Shown piece after piece: positions 11,516 through 21,400 of a stretch of 56,390 nt of DNA. The stretch is from Saprospiraceae bacterium (GTDB taxonomy: Bacteria > Bacteroidota > Bacteroidia > Chitinophagales > Saprospiraceae). The stretch spans positions 1 through 56,390 of the forward strand of contig JADJXG010000003.1 in the NCBI GenBank assembly GCA_016715965.1, written 5' to 3'. Within the stretch, counting starts at the first letter, position 1; each line of letters begins with the position of its first letter. The translations under genes and the position numbers were made by a program. The notes beneath the pieces were generated by a model. That model saw nothing but the letters and a program-made list of their open reading frames with translations. It was not told where the DNA came from and ran no database searches.

Positions 11516-11714
11516 TCACTTTTTGGTAAAATTCCCTTTTTTACGCTAGTCACATCTTCTTTCAAAATTCTCAGAAGCTACGCTCTTCACCTATTCCAAT
11601 ATTTTTAGCTCTCAATATTCCAGCTTCAACCATACGCTTAATATGTCTTCTGTTGGTTCTAAGAATATCGGCTGCTTCGTCTAATGTTAAAAACATATCT
11701 TTAATCTTGGTCAT
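11516..11714 (-). pseudogene. Helix-turn-helix protein, frame-broken copy of 53293-53493
   Basis: One A is missing in the run near 11577, breaking the frame after the helix-turn-helix. The same promoter sits at 11721-11749, six bases before the ATG. Confidence 0.6.
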
Positions 11715-11752
11715 GTCTATACATTACAATATATGCTACTACTTGTCAATAG

Positions 11753-12070
11753 TCAATCTGTTATTTTCCTAAGGTTTCTTCCTATTTCGATTAACATTTC
11801 TTTTTTGGTTAAAAGTATTCGCACATCAGTTTTTAAGTCCATGTATTGCTCGAATATGGATGGACTTTTACCATCCTCTGACATTCTTAACTGCAATTTG
11901 GCTGATGCTTCACGCCCTGCTTGAGTGCTTTCCCCAGCTTGTAGTAAAAATCTGTAGTATCTTCCATAATATTCCGACTCCAATTTTTCAAGAGCTGGTA
12001 TTTTCTCAGTCAGTTCGTTCATCACATCAACCATTTGCTTATTTATGGCTTGTAAATTTGTCTTTCCCAT
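11753..12070 (-). CDS. 105-residue helical protein (copy of 53532-53849)
   Basis: Intact and identical in protein sequence to the second copy. Confidence 0.8.
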   Translation of the reverse strand: MGKTNLQAINKQMVDVMNELTEKIPALEKLESEYYGRYYRFLLQAGESTQAGREASAKLQLRMSEDGKSPSIFEQYMDLKTDVRILLTKKEMLIEIGRNLRKITD

Positions 12071-12071
12071 T

Positions 12072-12356
12072 TTAGCTAATATATGTTGCTCCGCATGGAC
12101 AATATGTTACAAATTCAGCATAACCACCGTCTCTGTTTTCAAGTACAGGATCTGGCAGTCTTCGACCACAATCAAGACAAGTATCTGCTACTGATCGCCT
12201 GACATCCTTATCTTTTTGGCTTTCCATTTCGTCTATGATAGTACGTAGGGCACCAATTGTTTTTTCATTGTCCCATTTGTCGGCAAAATCATATACATGT
12301 TCCGCCAATGTTTCGTAGTCTTGTTCTAATGCTATATCATTTTGTTTGTGACTCAT
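12072..12356 (-). CDS. Zinc-ribbon protein (copy of 53851-54135)
   Basis: Intact; differs from the second copy at two residues (Pro/Ala and Gly/Asn). Both cysteine pairs are kept. Confidence 0.8.
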   Translation of the reverse strand: MSHKQNDIALEQDYETLAEHVYDFADKWDNEKTIGALRTIIDEMESQKDKDVRRSVADTCLDCGRRLPDPVLENRDGGYAEFVTYCPCGATYIS

Positions 12357-12420
12357 TAATTTTCACCCCTTATTCTAGCCCACGCTTTGACATCCTTATA
12401 TCATGGGCTAGGTAAACGGG

Positions 12421-12701
12421 TTATAGTATCTCTGGCTGTTTAATCTGATAACCATAAGCCCAATGTTTGTTATCAAGTGTCACGATAACCTGTTCATTGT
12501 TTACTTTTTCCCATTCCACCTCTTGAACCTCTATACCAGACTTGCCAATACATTCAACTTCGATTGACATTATCTTAACAATTTTCGGTTTTTCAGTATT
12601 CCAAGCCCCTTCCATTCTACATAATCGCCTATTCTCATAATTGGTTTGTGATTAGCAAGGTACTCTTCCTCGCCTGCAAGTCCTACTATTTGTTGTTTCA
12701 T
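12421..12701 (-). pseudogene. 93-residue protein, frame-broken copy of 54201-54482
   Basis: One C is missing near 12610, splitting the N-terminal third from the rest. The second copy is intact. Confidence 0.6.
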
Positions 12702-12772
12702 AATTATCACCCCCTATTCAAGCCCTCCATAGTAGTCACTTGTTGCCTTGCACAAATGACTACTAGCAAAGC

Positions 12773-12823
12773 TCAATCTTCTTTGACTAATTCTTTTAAT
12801 GCTTCGTATGTTTTATCATTCAT
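12773..12823 (-). CDS. 16-residue peptide ORF (copy of 54554-54604)
   Basis: Identical to the second copy. See there for the argument and doubts. Confidence 0.3.
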   Translation of the reverse strand: MNDKTYEALKELVKED

Positions 12824-12824
12824 G

Positions 12825-13091
12825 TTATTTAGACAATCTAAACAAAACATGCTCTTGCACATTTTCTGGTAGTTGTTCGAGCTTTATTTCCTTGCCCAAA
12901 TGTTTATCGTCTATTGCATAACCCCAAGTGCTAACCCCATATTGTGGATGTGTAGGGTCATCGCTAACAGACAAGCAATCTATTTGATATTTGCCTTCTA
13001 TGGTTTCAATTCCATAGTGAAACGGCAATACTAATATTGAATATCTGTCGGCGGTTTTGCCGTTGTTGTCATATATTTTGTATATCTGCAT
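12825..13091 (-). CDS. 88-residue protein (copy of 54606-54872)
   Basis: Intact and identical. The ribosome site in this copy has lost three G, which looks like a sequence error. Confidence 0.75.
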   Translation of the reverse strand: MQIYKIYDNNGKTADRYSILVLPFHYGIETIEGKYQIDCLSVSDDPTHPQYGVSTWGYAIDDKHLGKEIKLEQLPENVQEHVLFRLSK

Positions 13092-13152
13092 TACTTTCAC
13101 CTTTTTTAAGTTCTGTTTAGTATCCGCTATCACTAACGGATACTAGCAAAGC

Positions 13153-13395
13153 TCAAAATATATAAATCTCTGGCTCTTTACCCGTTGATGATTTCACAAA
13201 GTGTTCGAGCTTGTTGGCTTCGTTTTGATTATCTGCGTATATCAATACTTTATACTCTGGAAATGTAACTTCAATGGCTCTTGAGCCATCCATTCTCATA
13301 ATGTCTGGCAAGTCTTGGTTGACCCATTCTCTACTAGGTCGAATACACTTGATATATTTGGTTTTGCTCATGGCATTATTAAATTTATACTTCAT
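13153..13395 (-). CDS. 80-residue protein (copy of 54939-55181)
   Basis: Intact and identical to the second copy. Confidence 0.75.
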   Translation of the reverse strand: MKYKFNNAMSKTKYIKCIRPSREWVNQDLPDIMRMDGSRAIEVTFPEYKVLIYADNQNEANKLEHFVKSSTGKEPEIYIF

Positions 13396-13461
13396 ATTTA
13401 CTCACCCCCTTTGTTTAAGTTCTGATTAGTGCTACCTATTGCTAAGTAGCACTATCAAGGC

Positions 13462-13833
13462 TTAAACCTCCATGCCTAGGTCTATAGCGATTTGTCTGCT
13501 TGTTTCTTCAAAAGCAAACCAAGCTAGCCAATTTTGTGCGTCTGTGTCGTTTGGTATGTGTACTTCAAGCCCTTGACTGTTCATGTCCTGCTGTAACTCT
13601 AAAATGTCATCAAGATATTTTTTAGTGAAAGCGTGAGTGTCTTTGTAGTAGATAAGAGCGCATACCATGCCACTGATACAACCATGAGATAGTAAATCAT
13701 TGAACCAGTCTTCTGCTTTTTCATAGTCTTCTATCTCATCGTAGATTATACTTGCAACTTCTTTATATAAATCAGTTACGTTATAATCGTCCATTATGTT
13801 TTGCAATTGTTTTTGTGCTTTTTTGATTGTCAT
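13462..13833 (-). CDS. 123-residue early protein (intact copy of the gene broken at 55248-55617)
   Basis: This copy is the intact one; the second copy lacks a T near 55408. The protein is acidic and mostly helical, with segments such as DLYKEVASIIYDE and DYEKAEDWFNDLL, and ends in LGMEV. The start follows an AAGGGGGTGA site that lies inside the end of the upstream gene. No domain recognised. It is the second gene of the leftward early operon. Confidence 0.75.
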   Translation of the reverse strand: MTIKKAQKQLQNIMDDYNVTDLYKEVASIIYDEIEDYEKAEDWFNDLLSHGCISGMVCALIYYKDTHAFTKKYLDDILELQQDMNSQGLEVHIPNDTDAQNWLAWFAFEETSRQIAIDLGMEV

Positions 13834-14016
13834 TTATATCTCACCCCCTTGCATTTTCATTAGTGTATTTAACTCCATTGTGCATACTAAGGTATAAAGA
13901 AGCAGAGCAAGCAATAGGCTAGCTATTATTTTAATAGTTGTCTTATGATTACGCAGATATAGTCGGGCTTTGCGTCTGTTAAATATGGTATAATTACCAA
14001 GTGTTATAATTCTCAT
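13834..14016 (-). CDS. 60-residue single-pass membrane protein (copy of 55618-55800)
   Basis: Intact; one difference (Asn/Lys at residue 23). The first gene of the leftward early operon, but in this copy its promoter has lost the TTGACA box (see 14017-14410). Confidence 0.7.
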   Translation of the reverse strand: MRIITLGNYTIFNRRKARLYLRNHKTTIKIIASLLLALLLYTLVCTMELNTLMKMQGGEI

Positions 14017-14134
14017 GTTAGTGTGTCTCAGTAGTATAAATTAACTCTATACTGTCTATACAATACGGTGCGGTTTCGCCCCGTTCGCAATAGATCCTTA
14101 TATGCTAGCACCATAGCCCTTTGCCTATTGACTC

Positions 14135-14207
14135 AGCACCAAGGTGATAGTATGCTTGGCAGCATAGCACCAAGGTGATAGCACCAAGGTGATAGCACCA
14201 AGGTGAT
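14135..14207. repeat. Iteron array, unit AGCACCAAGGTGAT
   Basis: Four exact 14-base units at 14135-14148, 14166-14179, 14180-14193 and 14194-14207; the last three are head to tail. Further related units (TGTCAAGGTGAT, AGCACTAAGGTGAT) lie at 14335-14346 and 14347-14360. Each unit contains CACC-AA-GGTG, an inverted repeat with a 2-base centre, so it could bind a dimeric protein. The array recurs at 56228-56300. Confidence 0.9.
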
Positions 14208-14374
14208 AGCACAACATCAAGCTTCAAAGTGCGATCCCAATATTACTAGCCTAGGGTACTAGTACCTCAATCACATAGCACCTTGGCATGGTAGATAGTC
14301 AATCCCCCCACCCCAGCAAAGTGATATCACCCAATGTCAAGGTGATAGCACTAAGGTGATAGCACCCTATCCCA

Positions 14375-14402
14375 TTGACATTATCGCCATATCTGCTATA
14401 GC
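14375..14402 (+). promoter_or_regulatory. Promoter of the terminase/structural genes
   Basis: TTGACA at 14375-14380, 16-base spacer, TATAGC at 14397-14402, and the start ATG of the terminase small subunit only 8 bases further. No Shine-Dalgarno sequence lies between, so the mRNA is probably leaderless. Confidence 0.6.
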
Positions 14403-14410
14403 CTAATACC

Positions 14411-15001
14411 ATGGCTAAGATTGATATCTTCGGGGATATGCCTAACATTAAGAAACTTGAGATCTATGAATATGCAAAGCAAAATAGTGTGTTTAGTGCA
14501 GCTTCCAAATATCACAAAGAAGTTGGCATTAGTGAGAATGGCTTGTACCGCAGACTAAGAAGAGATTTAAAAAAAGCTAATCAGTTGCGTAATGAGACAT
14601 TTCAGAGAAAGTCTGGTGCAGGTAAAGCCAAAGAAAAAGATGAGGTTAAGCTAAGCCGAGAGGAAAAGAAGTTTTTGAAGAATCTTAAAAACGGAAAAGC
14701 CAGTCTTGAAGAGGCAAGCAGATTTGTTGCCGTAAGAGCTTTTGAGAAAATGCTTAAAAACCCAGGGGATGTTAAGTTTTTAGATTTCTTTCGGGTTGAG
14801 TTATTGAAGATCAAGAAAATGGAAGCTGAGACCAAAAAGACTTGGGCTATACAACTAGTTAATCGTTTATGGGGTGGGGCTGAGTTACCTCCTCCAGTGT
14901 GCCCTTACTGTGACAAAGAACTTATCCCAAACGGTAGAAATATCATGGATGGGGAAATAATTTACGATGTTGAATCCTTACCAGCTACAAACAATTCTTA
15001 A
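14411..15001 (+). CDS. terS: Putative terminase small subunit
   Basis: A 196-residue basic protein directly upstream of the large terminase subunit, overlapping it by 35 bases. The N-terminal part (about 10-60) looks like a helix-turn-helix DNA-binding region of the kind used by small terminases to recognise the packaging site. The middle is highly charged and helical, probably a coiled coil. Near the C-terminus there is a single CPYC pair (about residue 160). I assign it from position, size and charge, not from a diagnostic motif. The iteron array 200-270 bases upstream is a natural candidate target. The start is the first ATG after the TTGACA/TATAGC promoter; no ribosome site is visible. 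Confidence 0.65.
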   Translation: MAKIDIFGDMPNIKKLEIYEYAKQNSVFSAASKYHKEVGISENGLYRRLRRDLKKANQLRNETFQRKSGAGKAKEKDEVKLSREEKKFLKNLKNGKASLEEASRFVAVRAFEKMLKNPGDVKFLDFFRVELLKIKKMEAETKKTWAIQLVNRLWGGAELPPPVCPYCDKELIPNGRNIMDGEIIYDVESLPATNNS

Positions 15002-16544
15002 AAAGCGTGATATTGTTGAATTCATAGAAACCGTGCTTGGAATTCCTCTTCACGATGGACAAAAATATTGGTTACAAAACGCTGTTAAAAAAGTTAATAT
15101 TCTCAAACCTGCTAATCAGTGGGGGAAGACAACCTCTGAAGCCCTAGTTCATATCTTTCAAGCAGTAAATAAACCTTACCTGGATCGTTTTAACATGACT
15201 CATGAAGATAAACACAAGTTCGAGTATTTGACATTAAACGCTGGAAAGACTTATGAAATTGCTCAAGGAGTTCAAGAGGCTATTGTTGCCATAACTGAAG
15301 GTGAGTATTTATTACCTGACGGGTCGTACAATAAATCTTTGTTAAAGGGTTGGGCTATAACCCGTAACGTAAGCAATGACAGTAAAAAGCTTCCTGAAAT
15401 TGTTTGGTGGAATGGTTCCAGAACTTTAATTCGTTCGTATGATGGCTTGGGTGAGGGTTTCAAAAGGCTTCGTATAGCTTTCATTTCCGTTGACGAATGT
15501 GGAGATATTCCAGAACTAAGATTATTTTTAAACGGGACTTTGATTCCTCGAACCTTTTTCTTTGCTGGAAGTATTCACCTGATTGGGACTTCTCAGCCCA
15601 AAGGTATTGAGTATGAGGAAATAACTGAAGAAGCTGAAGAAGACATTAAACAAAACAAAGAAGCATCTGGTTTTTTTGTCTTGTCAGCTAGTACAAATCC
15701 AGATATGGCTAATATTTATCAAAACAAGTTTATGCCCCAAGATGAAATGAGAAAACTTGAAAATATTGCTGATCCAGAACTTAAAAAACAAATTATGTAT
15801 GGGCTATATGTAAGCCATGAAGCTAGACTTTACACCTACGAAGAGGTTTCCCAAATGTTTAAAAACGATATGCCCTGGAATGAAGAAAGTGGGTTTAGTG
15901 AAGAACCTGTCGGGGGTGGGTACTACGTGTTTAGTGTGGATTTGGCTGCCAGTAAAGATGAAACTTCTAGCACCTGTATTCGTTATAACATTTTCATTAC
16001 CAGGAATGATGAAAAGATTTTTCTTCCTCATAGAGTAGTTTTTCACAGGGCATGGAAGGGAAGCACCTACCCATTGTCCGTTCAATATGAGATGATTAAA
16101 TCAGATTTTAAAAGATTTAGGGCTGAATCCCCACATAGGACTAAATTTGTTTATGATGCTGGTGGGTTAGGAGGTAAAAATGCTGAGGAAGCTTTCAAGG
16201 AATTACACGGGTATCCGTTCCCTCCAAAGGGTAGAAGCTATGCTGAAATTAAAGCAGAAGGGATGGGTATGGTCAAAGAAGTATTGGGTCGTAATCGTAG
16301 ATTTACAATTAACGAAGATGGTAAGATGGTTGATGAAAATCCTGATTGGGGTGGGGTCAAAGCATCGCCAAAATTGAAAGAGTTAAGAAGGCAATTAGAG
16401 ATTAGCAGCAAAAAAGATGACAAAATCAAAAATGACCAGTACACTAGTTTTATGCAAGCCATTCATTTCATCGAAAGAAGGGCACCAAAAGCGGGTAATT
16501 ACAAGGCGGTGGATTTCAATTTGATGGGATCAATGGTAGGATAA
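14967..16544 (+). CDS. terL: Terminase large subunit (packaging ATPase and nuclease)
   Basis: 525 residues, normal for the family. It powers DNA translocation into the prohead and cuts the concatemer. Visible motifs: a Walker A variant, ANQWGKTT, near residue 48; a Walker B strand IAFISVDE near 170, followed by a coupling region (LIGTSQPKG, about 210); and an RNase H-like nuclease domain starting with FSVDLAAS near 322 (catalytic Asp) and FVYDAGGLGG near 392. This is the most secure functional call in the window together with the capsid protein. It starts inside the small-subunit gene, implying translational coupling, and ends 4 bases before the portal gene. Confidence 0.93.
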   Translation: MLNPYQLQTILKKRDIVEFIETVLGIPLHDGQKYWLQNAVKKVNILKPANQWGKTTSEALVHIFQAVNKPYLDRFNMTHEDKHKFEYLTLNAGKTYEIAQGVQEAIVAITEGEYLLPDGSYNKSLLKGWAITRNVSNDSKKLPEIVWWNGSRTLIRSYDGLGEGFKRLRIAFISVDECGDIPELRLFLNGTLIPRTFFFAGSIHLIGTSQPKGIEYEEITEEAEEDIKQNKEASGFFVLSASTNPDMANIYQNKFMPQDEMRKLENIADPELKKQIMYGLYVSHEARLYTYEEVSQMFKNDMPWNEESGFSEEPVGGGYYVFSVDLAASKDETSSTCIRYNIFITRNDEKIFLPHRVVFHRAWKGSTYPLSVQYEMIKSDFKRFRAESPHRTKFVYDAGGLGGKNAEEAFKELHGYPFPPKGRSYAEIKAEGMGMVKEVLGRNRRFTINEDGKMVDENPDWGGVKASPKLKELRRQLEISSKKDDKIKNDQYTSFMQAIHFIERRAPKAGNYKAVDFNLMGSMVG

Positions 16545-16548
16545 ATTT

Positions 16549-18441
16549 ATGGCAAATTTTATTATTGATAAATCTGTTTCTAGCAAGGTTCGTGAAGACA
16601 TCTCTGATGCGGTTTTAAAGAAACTTGATGGGATGAAACATGAAATCAGTAATCGCCAACCGATAATTCAAAAACGCAGGGACTTCTACGAGGGGAGACA
16701 CGACAAGTGGACTAACGTGACTGGTCAGCCAAGCAAAAAACAGGAAGGACATATTCTTGCTACTTTCAATTACATTTTAAAATTCTGCCAAAAGATTGTT
16801 TCGGTTTTGGTAAACCAACCACCTAAAATCAAAATTGTTCCCAAAGACGAAAGCAATGAAATCGAAACTTCTCGAAGTGAAGCTTTGGAAAGTGCAGTTA
16901 GACAGGTTTTTAAAGATAATAAGTTCTTTCCAGTCAAGATGGAAAAGGCTGCTGTAAGTCAGGTGCGTGATGGAGATTTCGTGATTGATTGCAGGGTGAT
17001 TAAAAATCAGGACACGGATCAGCCAGAAATAAAAATAACTCCAAACGAAGATGTGTTAAAAGTTTCTGTTGGATGGGATGATGCTTCAGGTACAAGTTTT
17101 TCTTCAATCACTTTTTCAGATTTGTGGACATTGGATAAAATCAAGAGAGAGTACGATTTTGAAGCAGAACCTGTGGGAGATGAAAAAACTGCAAATGCTT
17201 CTTCACGGGGAAGCCACAACAATGACCAGTATGGCATATTTTCAAATGCGTCTGGAAGTGATGCAGAGACAGTTCCTGACGGGATAGCTAAGGTTCCTAA
17301 AGCCAGGGTTACTGACTATTGGGGTTGGGAAGTGATTGATGGAAAAGCAAAAGTAATAAATATAATTTATATCAATAAAGATCTAAAACAATTTGTAGTT
17401 ACTGATTACAAAGACATTCCCAAAAAGGTTGGTCATTCGTTTGTGGTGGCTGGTAAACCTTGGAGTATGGGCTTTATAGATCCACTGATAGATCCTCAGC
17501 TTGAACTTAATGACAGGACTGGTGAAGAGGGAGATTTGGTGAGAGTTGGAAGTCACATGAAATTTCTGGTTTTAAACATGCCTGATTTTGATGCTAAGTC
17601 GGTTAAACCAGGAAGCGGACAGGTAATCTTTTTAGAGGGTGAAAATGTAGATTTTAAACCGCTTCAAATGAGTATTTCTCCTTTCCCGTCTGATGTCTAT
17701 TTGGACAGAGTTATGGAACACATGTTTAACTTGGGATTACCCAAAATTGCGCTTTCGGCTGGTACAGCCCCCTATACTGGTCGAGTAGCTGCAATTCAGT
17801 ATCAGCCCGTAGCAGATTTGGTCGAGTCTTTCAGAGGAAAATGGAATGATGTTTTGGAAGATTTGATAAAACAAATCCAACAATATTTGATTGATTATTT
17901 TCCAGAAACCCACAGTTTTATGCGAGAGTCTATCATGACTGAAGAGGGGATGTTTGAGGATGGAGAATTAGTTATTCGGGATGTAACTTTTGATTGGGAT
18001 AATATTTTACCTCTTTCCAGATCTGACAAAGTTGTTGATGCTTCAACCCTAAGAGATCGGGGTGCAATTTCGCTTCACACATATCTTGAACAGGTTGGTT
18101 TCCCAGATCCAGCGAAAGAAATTAAGAAAATGAAGATGGAACACAAAGATGAAGATTTGATGACTCTTTTGCAGAAATTTAACGAGTTTTCTCCTGGTGC
18201 AGTCAAGGCTTCTATCGAGGCAAGAAAAGCTATGGTGGAGTCGGAAGCTCAGATGGCTGAAAGTAATCAGATCTTGCAAAATCAGCCCACTCCAGCAGTT
18301 AAGGCACCCTTGAGGAGTCAAGAACAGAACGATCAGCGTGGAATTCCTAGTGCGATGGGTACTCCTACTGGACAAACGGCATCAGCTCGTGGGGCAGTAG
18401 CACAGACCAGTCAAAATATAAATGCTCAATCAGGTGTATAA
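16549..18441 (+). CDS. Portal protein
   Basis: 630 residues, immediately after the large terminase as is usual. Portal proteins form the dodecameric ring through which DNA enters and leaves the head. The N-terminal part has the typical pattern of a helical region followed by an FYEGRHDKW-like segment (about 45), then a strand-rich core with a VSVGWDDASG stretch, long helices in the middle and a Gln/Ala/Pro-rich disordered tail after about 560. The family resemblance is to SPP1 gp6-type portals. Starts at the ATG six bases after a TAGGAT box; no Shine-Dalgarno sequence. Confidence 0.85.
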   Translation: MANFIIDKSVSSKVREDISDAVLKKLDGMKHEISNRQPIIQKRRDFYEGRHDKWTNVTGQPSKKQEGHILATFNYILKFCQKIVSVLVNQPPKIKIVPKDESNEIETSRSEALESAVRQVFKDNKFFPVKMEKAAVSQVRDGDFVIDCRVIKNQDTDQPEIKITPNEDVLKVSVGWDDASGTSFSSITFSDLWTLDKIKREYDFEAEPVGDEKTANASSRGSHNNDQYGIFSNASGSDAETVPDGIAKVPKARVTDYWGWEVIDGKAKVINIIYINKDLKQFVVTDYKDIPKKVGHSFVVAGKPWSMGFIDPLIDPQLELNDRTGEEGDLVRVGSHMKFLVLNMPDFDAKSVKPGSGQVIFLEGENVDFKPLQMSISPFPSDVYLDRVMEHMFNLGLPKIALSAGTAPYTGRVAAIQYQPVADLVESFRGKWNDVLEDLIKQIQQYLIDYFPETHSFMRESIMTEEGMFEDGELVIRDVTFDWDNILPLSRSDKVVDASTLRDRGAISLHTYLEQVGFPDPAKEIKKMKMEHKDEDLMTLLQKFNEFSPGAVKASIEARKAMVESEAQMAESNQILQNQPTPAVKAPLRSQEQNDQRGIPSAMGTPTGQTASARGAVAQTSQNINAQSGV

Positions 18442-18444
18442 AAG

Positions 18445-21400
18445 ATGGCAACTTTACTCGATAGATTCAGGTCAATTTCAAGACCTTCGTTGACCTCTGG
18501 TTCAGGGGTTTTCTCTTCATTGGCTAAAAAACAAGCTTCAGCAGAAGATTTGATGGTTGATAATCTTTACGCAGAAGGAAATATCTCTGTTGAGGCTTAT
18601 ATATCACATTTGGAAAAAAGGTTGACTCGTGCTTGGAACACCCCACGTACTCAAGTATCGATTAAGGAAAAGATGGAGTCGGCTAATGAAGAGATTGTGG
18701 ATGCTGAAGTTTCAAGGGCACATCAGGCTGGTGAGATCTCAACCAGGGCTAGATACGAGTATGAATTGTCTAAGCTTGAGAATATGAAGGAGAAGGGTTC
18801 TACTGCTTATATAAACCAACAGAGGTTAGTAAGTTCTTTGAAAGATCAAGCTGAAAGACAGGAACGAAGTGCTTTTAGAATTGAGCAGTTGAATCAGCTT
18901 TCTCAGATGCCTGAAGACAGCTCTGAAAAACTATGGCAAAAGGCATCAATCTATGACACACTAGCTCAACAAGCTAGGCTTGATGGTGATGAACAACAGG
19001 CTATCAGTCTTTCTACTCAAGCCAATAATTATCAAGCTTCAGCTAAAAGAGCTGAAATTAACGATTTCATTACGCAAGCTCGCTTGCAAGTATCTGAAAC
19101 TCCCACCGCTGGTCGTGGTGTACCAAACTCTGATGAAGGGGCAACCCTCTATCAACAGCTAACTGGTACTCAGGCTCCCTCTTTTGATAATGAAGGAGGA
19201 AGTGGTGGGAGTTTGACTGGTTTTAGTGGTGTCAGTTCGGATGTGTCTAGTTCAGCCCTAACGAGATTGGACAGGCAACAGCAAACTCTTGAAAGATTAT
19301 ATGGTCAGAGGGAAGACAAGATGGTTTTGATTGATGCTTATCAACAGGCTGTAGCTGCTGCTGAGGGAGATCAGAAAACGTCATTAACAATTGCCTTAAA
19401 TAATTTACAAGATGATATTGCTGGAATAGATAATTCGATTGCCAACACGACTGTTAGCATTGAAGATACGATTGGTGATATACAAGCTGCTAGAGCCAAG
19501 GCTGCTGCTTCAGCATTTAATCAGGAGAGAAGAATAATCGAAAGAGATTTTTCAAAAACTGAAGATGAGTTAGAACAGGACTTCAGAGATGGGAAAATAA
19601 CCAAGAATGAATATGTTGCAAAAGGATTGATGTTAGCTCAGGCTAAAACAGGATTCTTTGACCAGGCTTCTCAGCTATATAACAATTTTGGCAATGATTC
19701 TTCAGCTGACAGTTATCTGGAAAAAGCTGAGGATATGGTTAGAATTCATGAAAGTTTAATCGGAGTGGCACAGAACATTGAAGATTATGAACCTTTGTTT
19801 ATTGATTCTGAATCACCGCTTACCAATCTTTTGGGACAAAGACAGAGTAAGGGAGATGTGGTTCTGACGGATGTTGGCAATATGAAACGAGCTGGTCAAT
19901 TTGATGAAAATTATGCCTTAATAGATGGCGTGTGGCACAAGGTTTATTACCCAGCTAGTATTGAAGTTGACGGAAAAGAGATTCAAGTAACTGATAAAGA
20001 TGGTTTCTTGATCGACAGCCCTGTCATCAAGGATTATGCCAGAAAACAGGGATTGGGCTATATAAACAAATTGGACGATACAGGCAAGCTCTCTCAAGAA
20101 CGGGTTAAGTTCCTACAAAGTCAAGATGAGTCAGGCAATATAATCAGTAGACCCTATGCGGAAAGTACCGTAAACGAGATGCTTCAAAATCAGATTCTTG
20201 AACAGACTCCAGAAGGAGAGATTGTGCAAAGAAAACCATTCAAGGCAGATGATTTGATAGGGTTGAAGCTTGAAGCCAAAGTACAAGAAAAGTTAGAGAA
20301 AAGTGTACCTGTGCTTAAAAATCTAAGAGAACAGTTTGAAGCTGCAACTGAAGTCTATGGAGATCAGACACCAATTCAAAGAGTGATAAATATAAATAAA
20401 GATTTGTTTAGTAACATTGGAAACGTCAGTAGGAGCATTAATAACTTTATTGCTCCCCAAACTAAACCATTTGTCGAAGCAGCTACCAAGTTTGGTGGAA
20501 ATCTTTTAGATACAATTAAACGAGGGGCTAGTAACTTGTTTGGTGGAATTAAGCTTCCAGGGATAGTTCCTGAAGCCAAAGCAGCCGAATTGACTGGTGG
20601 CAAGTATTCAGATGTTTTGAATAGTGTTTTTGGTGGTGAAGCCGATGACGCAATGAGAGTATTACAGGGAGAAAACGCTCCTCTTGATCCAAGAGCTGTA
20701 AATATAAATACGAATGGTTCTGAGGATAGAGGATTGTTTCAGATAAATTCTGATACCTTTGCTGATTTTCAGAGAAGAAAGGGTAATCAAATGAGAAAAG
20801 CTGGAATTACTTCCTATGATGATATGTTTGATCCAGTTAAAAATGCAAAGATGGCAGCAATCATAAAAGATGAGCAGGGATGGAAAGCTTGGTACGGTGC
20901 GCCAGATGATTTGAGAGCAGGGAAGTCAAAAAGTCTAGGGAATAGGATCAAAGATCTTTTTGGAGGCAATACTCCAGTCGCTCAAGCTGCGCCTGATCTT
21001 GAAACCAGAAATCTTGAGTTAGCTCTTGGGTTAAAGCCTGGAGATTGGGAAGCTGGTATAAGACCCAACCAAGACAGGATTGATAAAGCTTTTAGATCTA
21101 ACGATCAAACCAGAGAGCTTCTAAGAAAACATGGCTTCGAATCGTCTCAACAAACTGAACCATCACCAAGTTCAAGTAGTAGGACTGTAGGATTTACTCC
21201 TCCAGCTCCTCCATCTAATAATCAACAACAACAGCAAGCACCCAATCAAGTCCAAACGATAGGAGATCTATTTAGACCGAAACTTCTATCTCCTACACCT
21301 GAAGCACCTAGACCTGATTTTACGACTCTTGCTAGAAACACACTTTCAAATATCGGCAATAGTTTCAGCTCAAGTTTCCAAAAAACGACTGGTCAGCCTC

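Larger units (their letters stand above)
1..14297. repeat. First copy of the terminal duplication of the contig
   Basis: Base 1 aligns with 41769 and base 14297 with 56390; gene order, strand and almost all bases agree. The copy carries many one-base indels, densest in 1-2000, and lacks about 309 net bases near 14067-14097. I read it as the overlap of a circular or circularly permuted genome, left unmerged and poorly polished, not as a biological duplication. Genes in this part are listed below with short notes; the fuller description is given at the second copy. Confidence 0.93.
14017..14410. other. Non-coding region between divergent early and late genes
   Basis: No open frame of note. It holds the leader and -10 region of the leftward operon, a 31-base segment (14067-14097) that replaces 340 bases seen in the second copy, the AGCACCAAGGTGAT repeat array, further degenerate repeats at 14335-14360, and a promoter for the terminase genes. 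In tailed phages such a region commonly holds an origin, an operator or the packaging recognition site; which applies here is not visible. Confidence 0.75.

Noticed and set aside
14135..14207. CRISPR array.
   Set aside because: Units are 14 bases, head to tail with no unique spacers and no cas genes.
1..14297. A second, diverged phage or decayed module (recent gene duplication).
   Set aside because: Order, strand and bases match the other end of the contig; differences are mostly homopolymer indels with an end-of-contig gradient.
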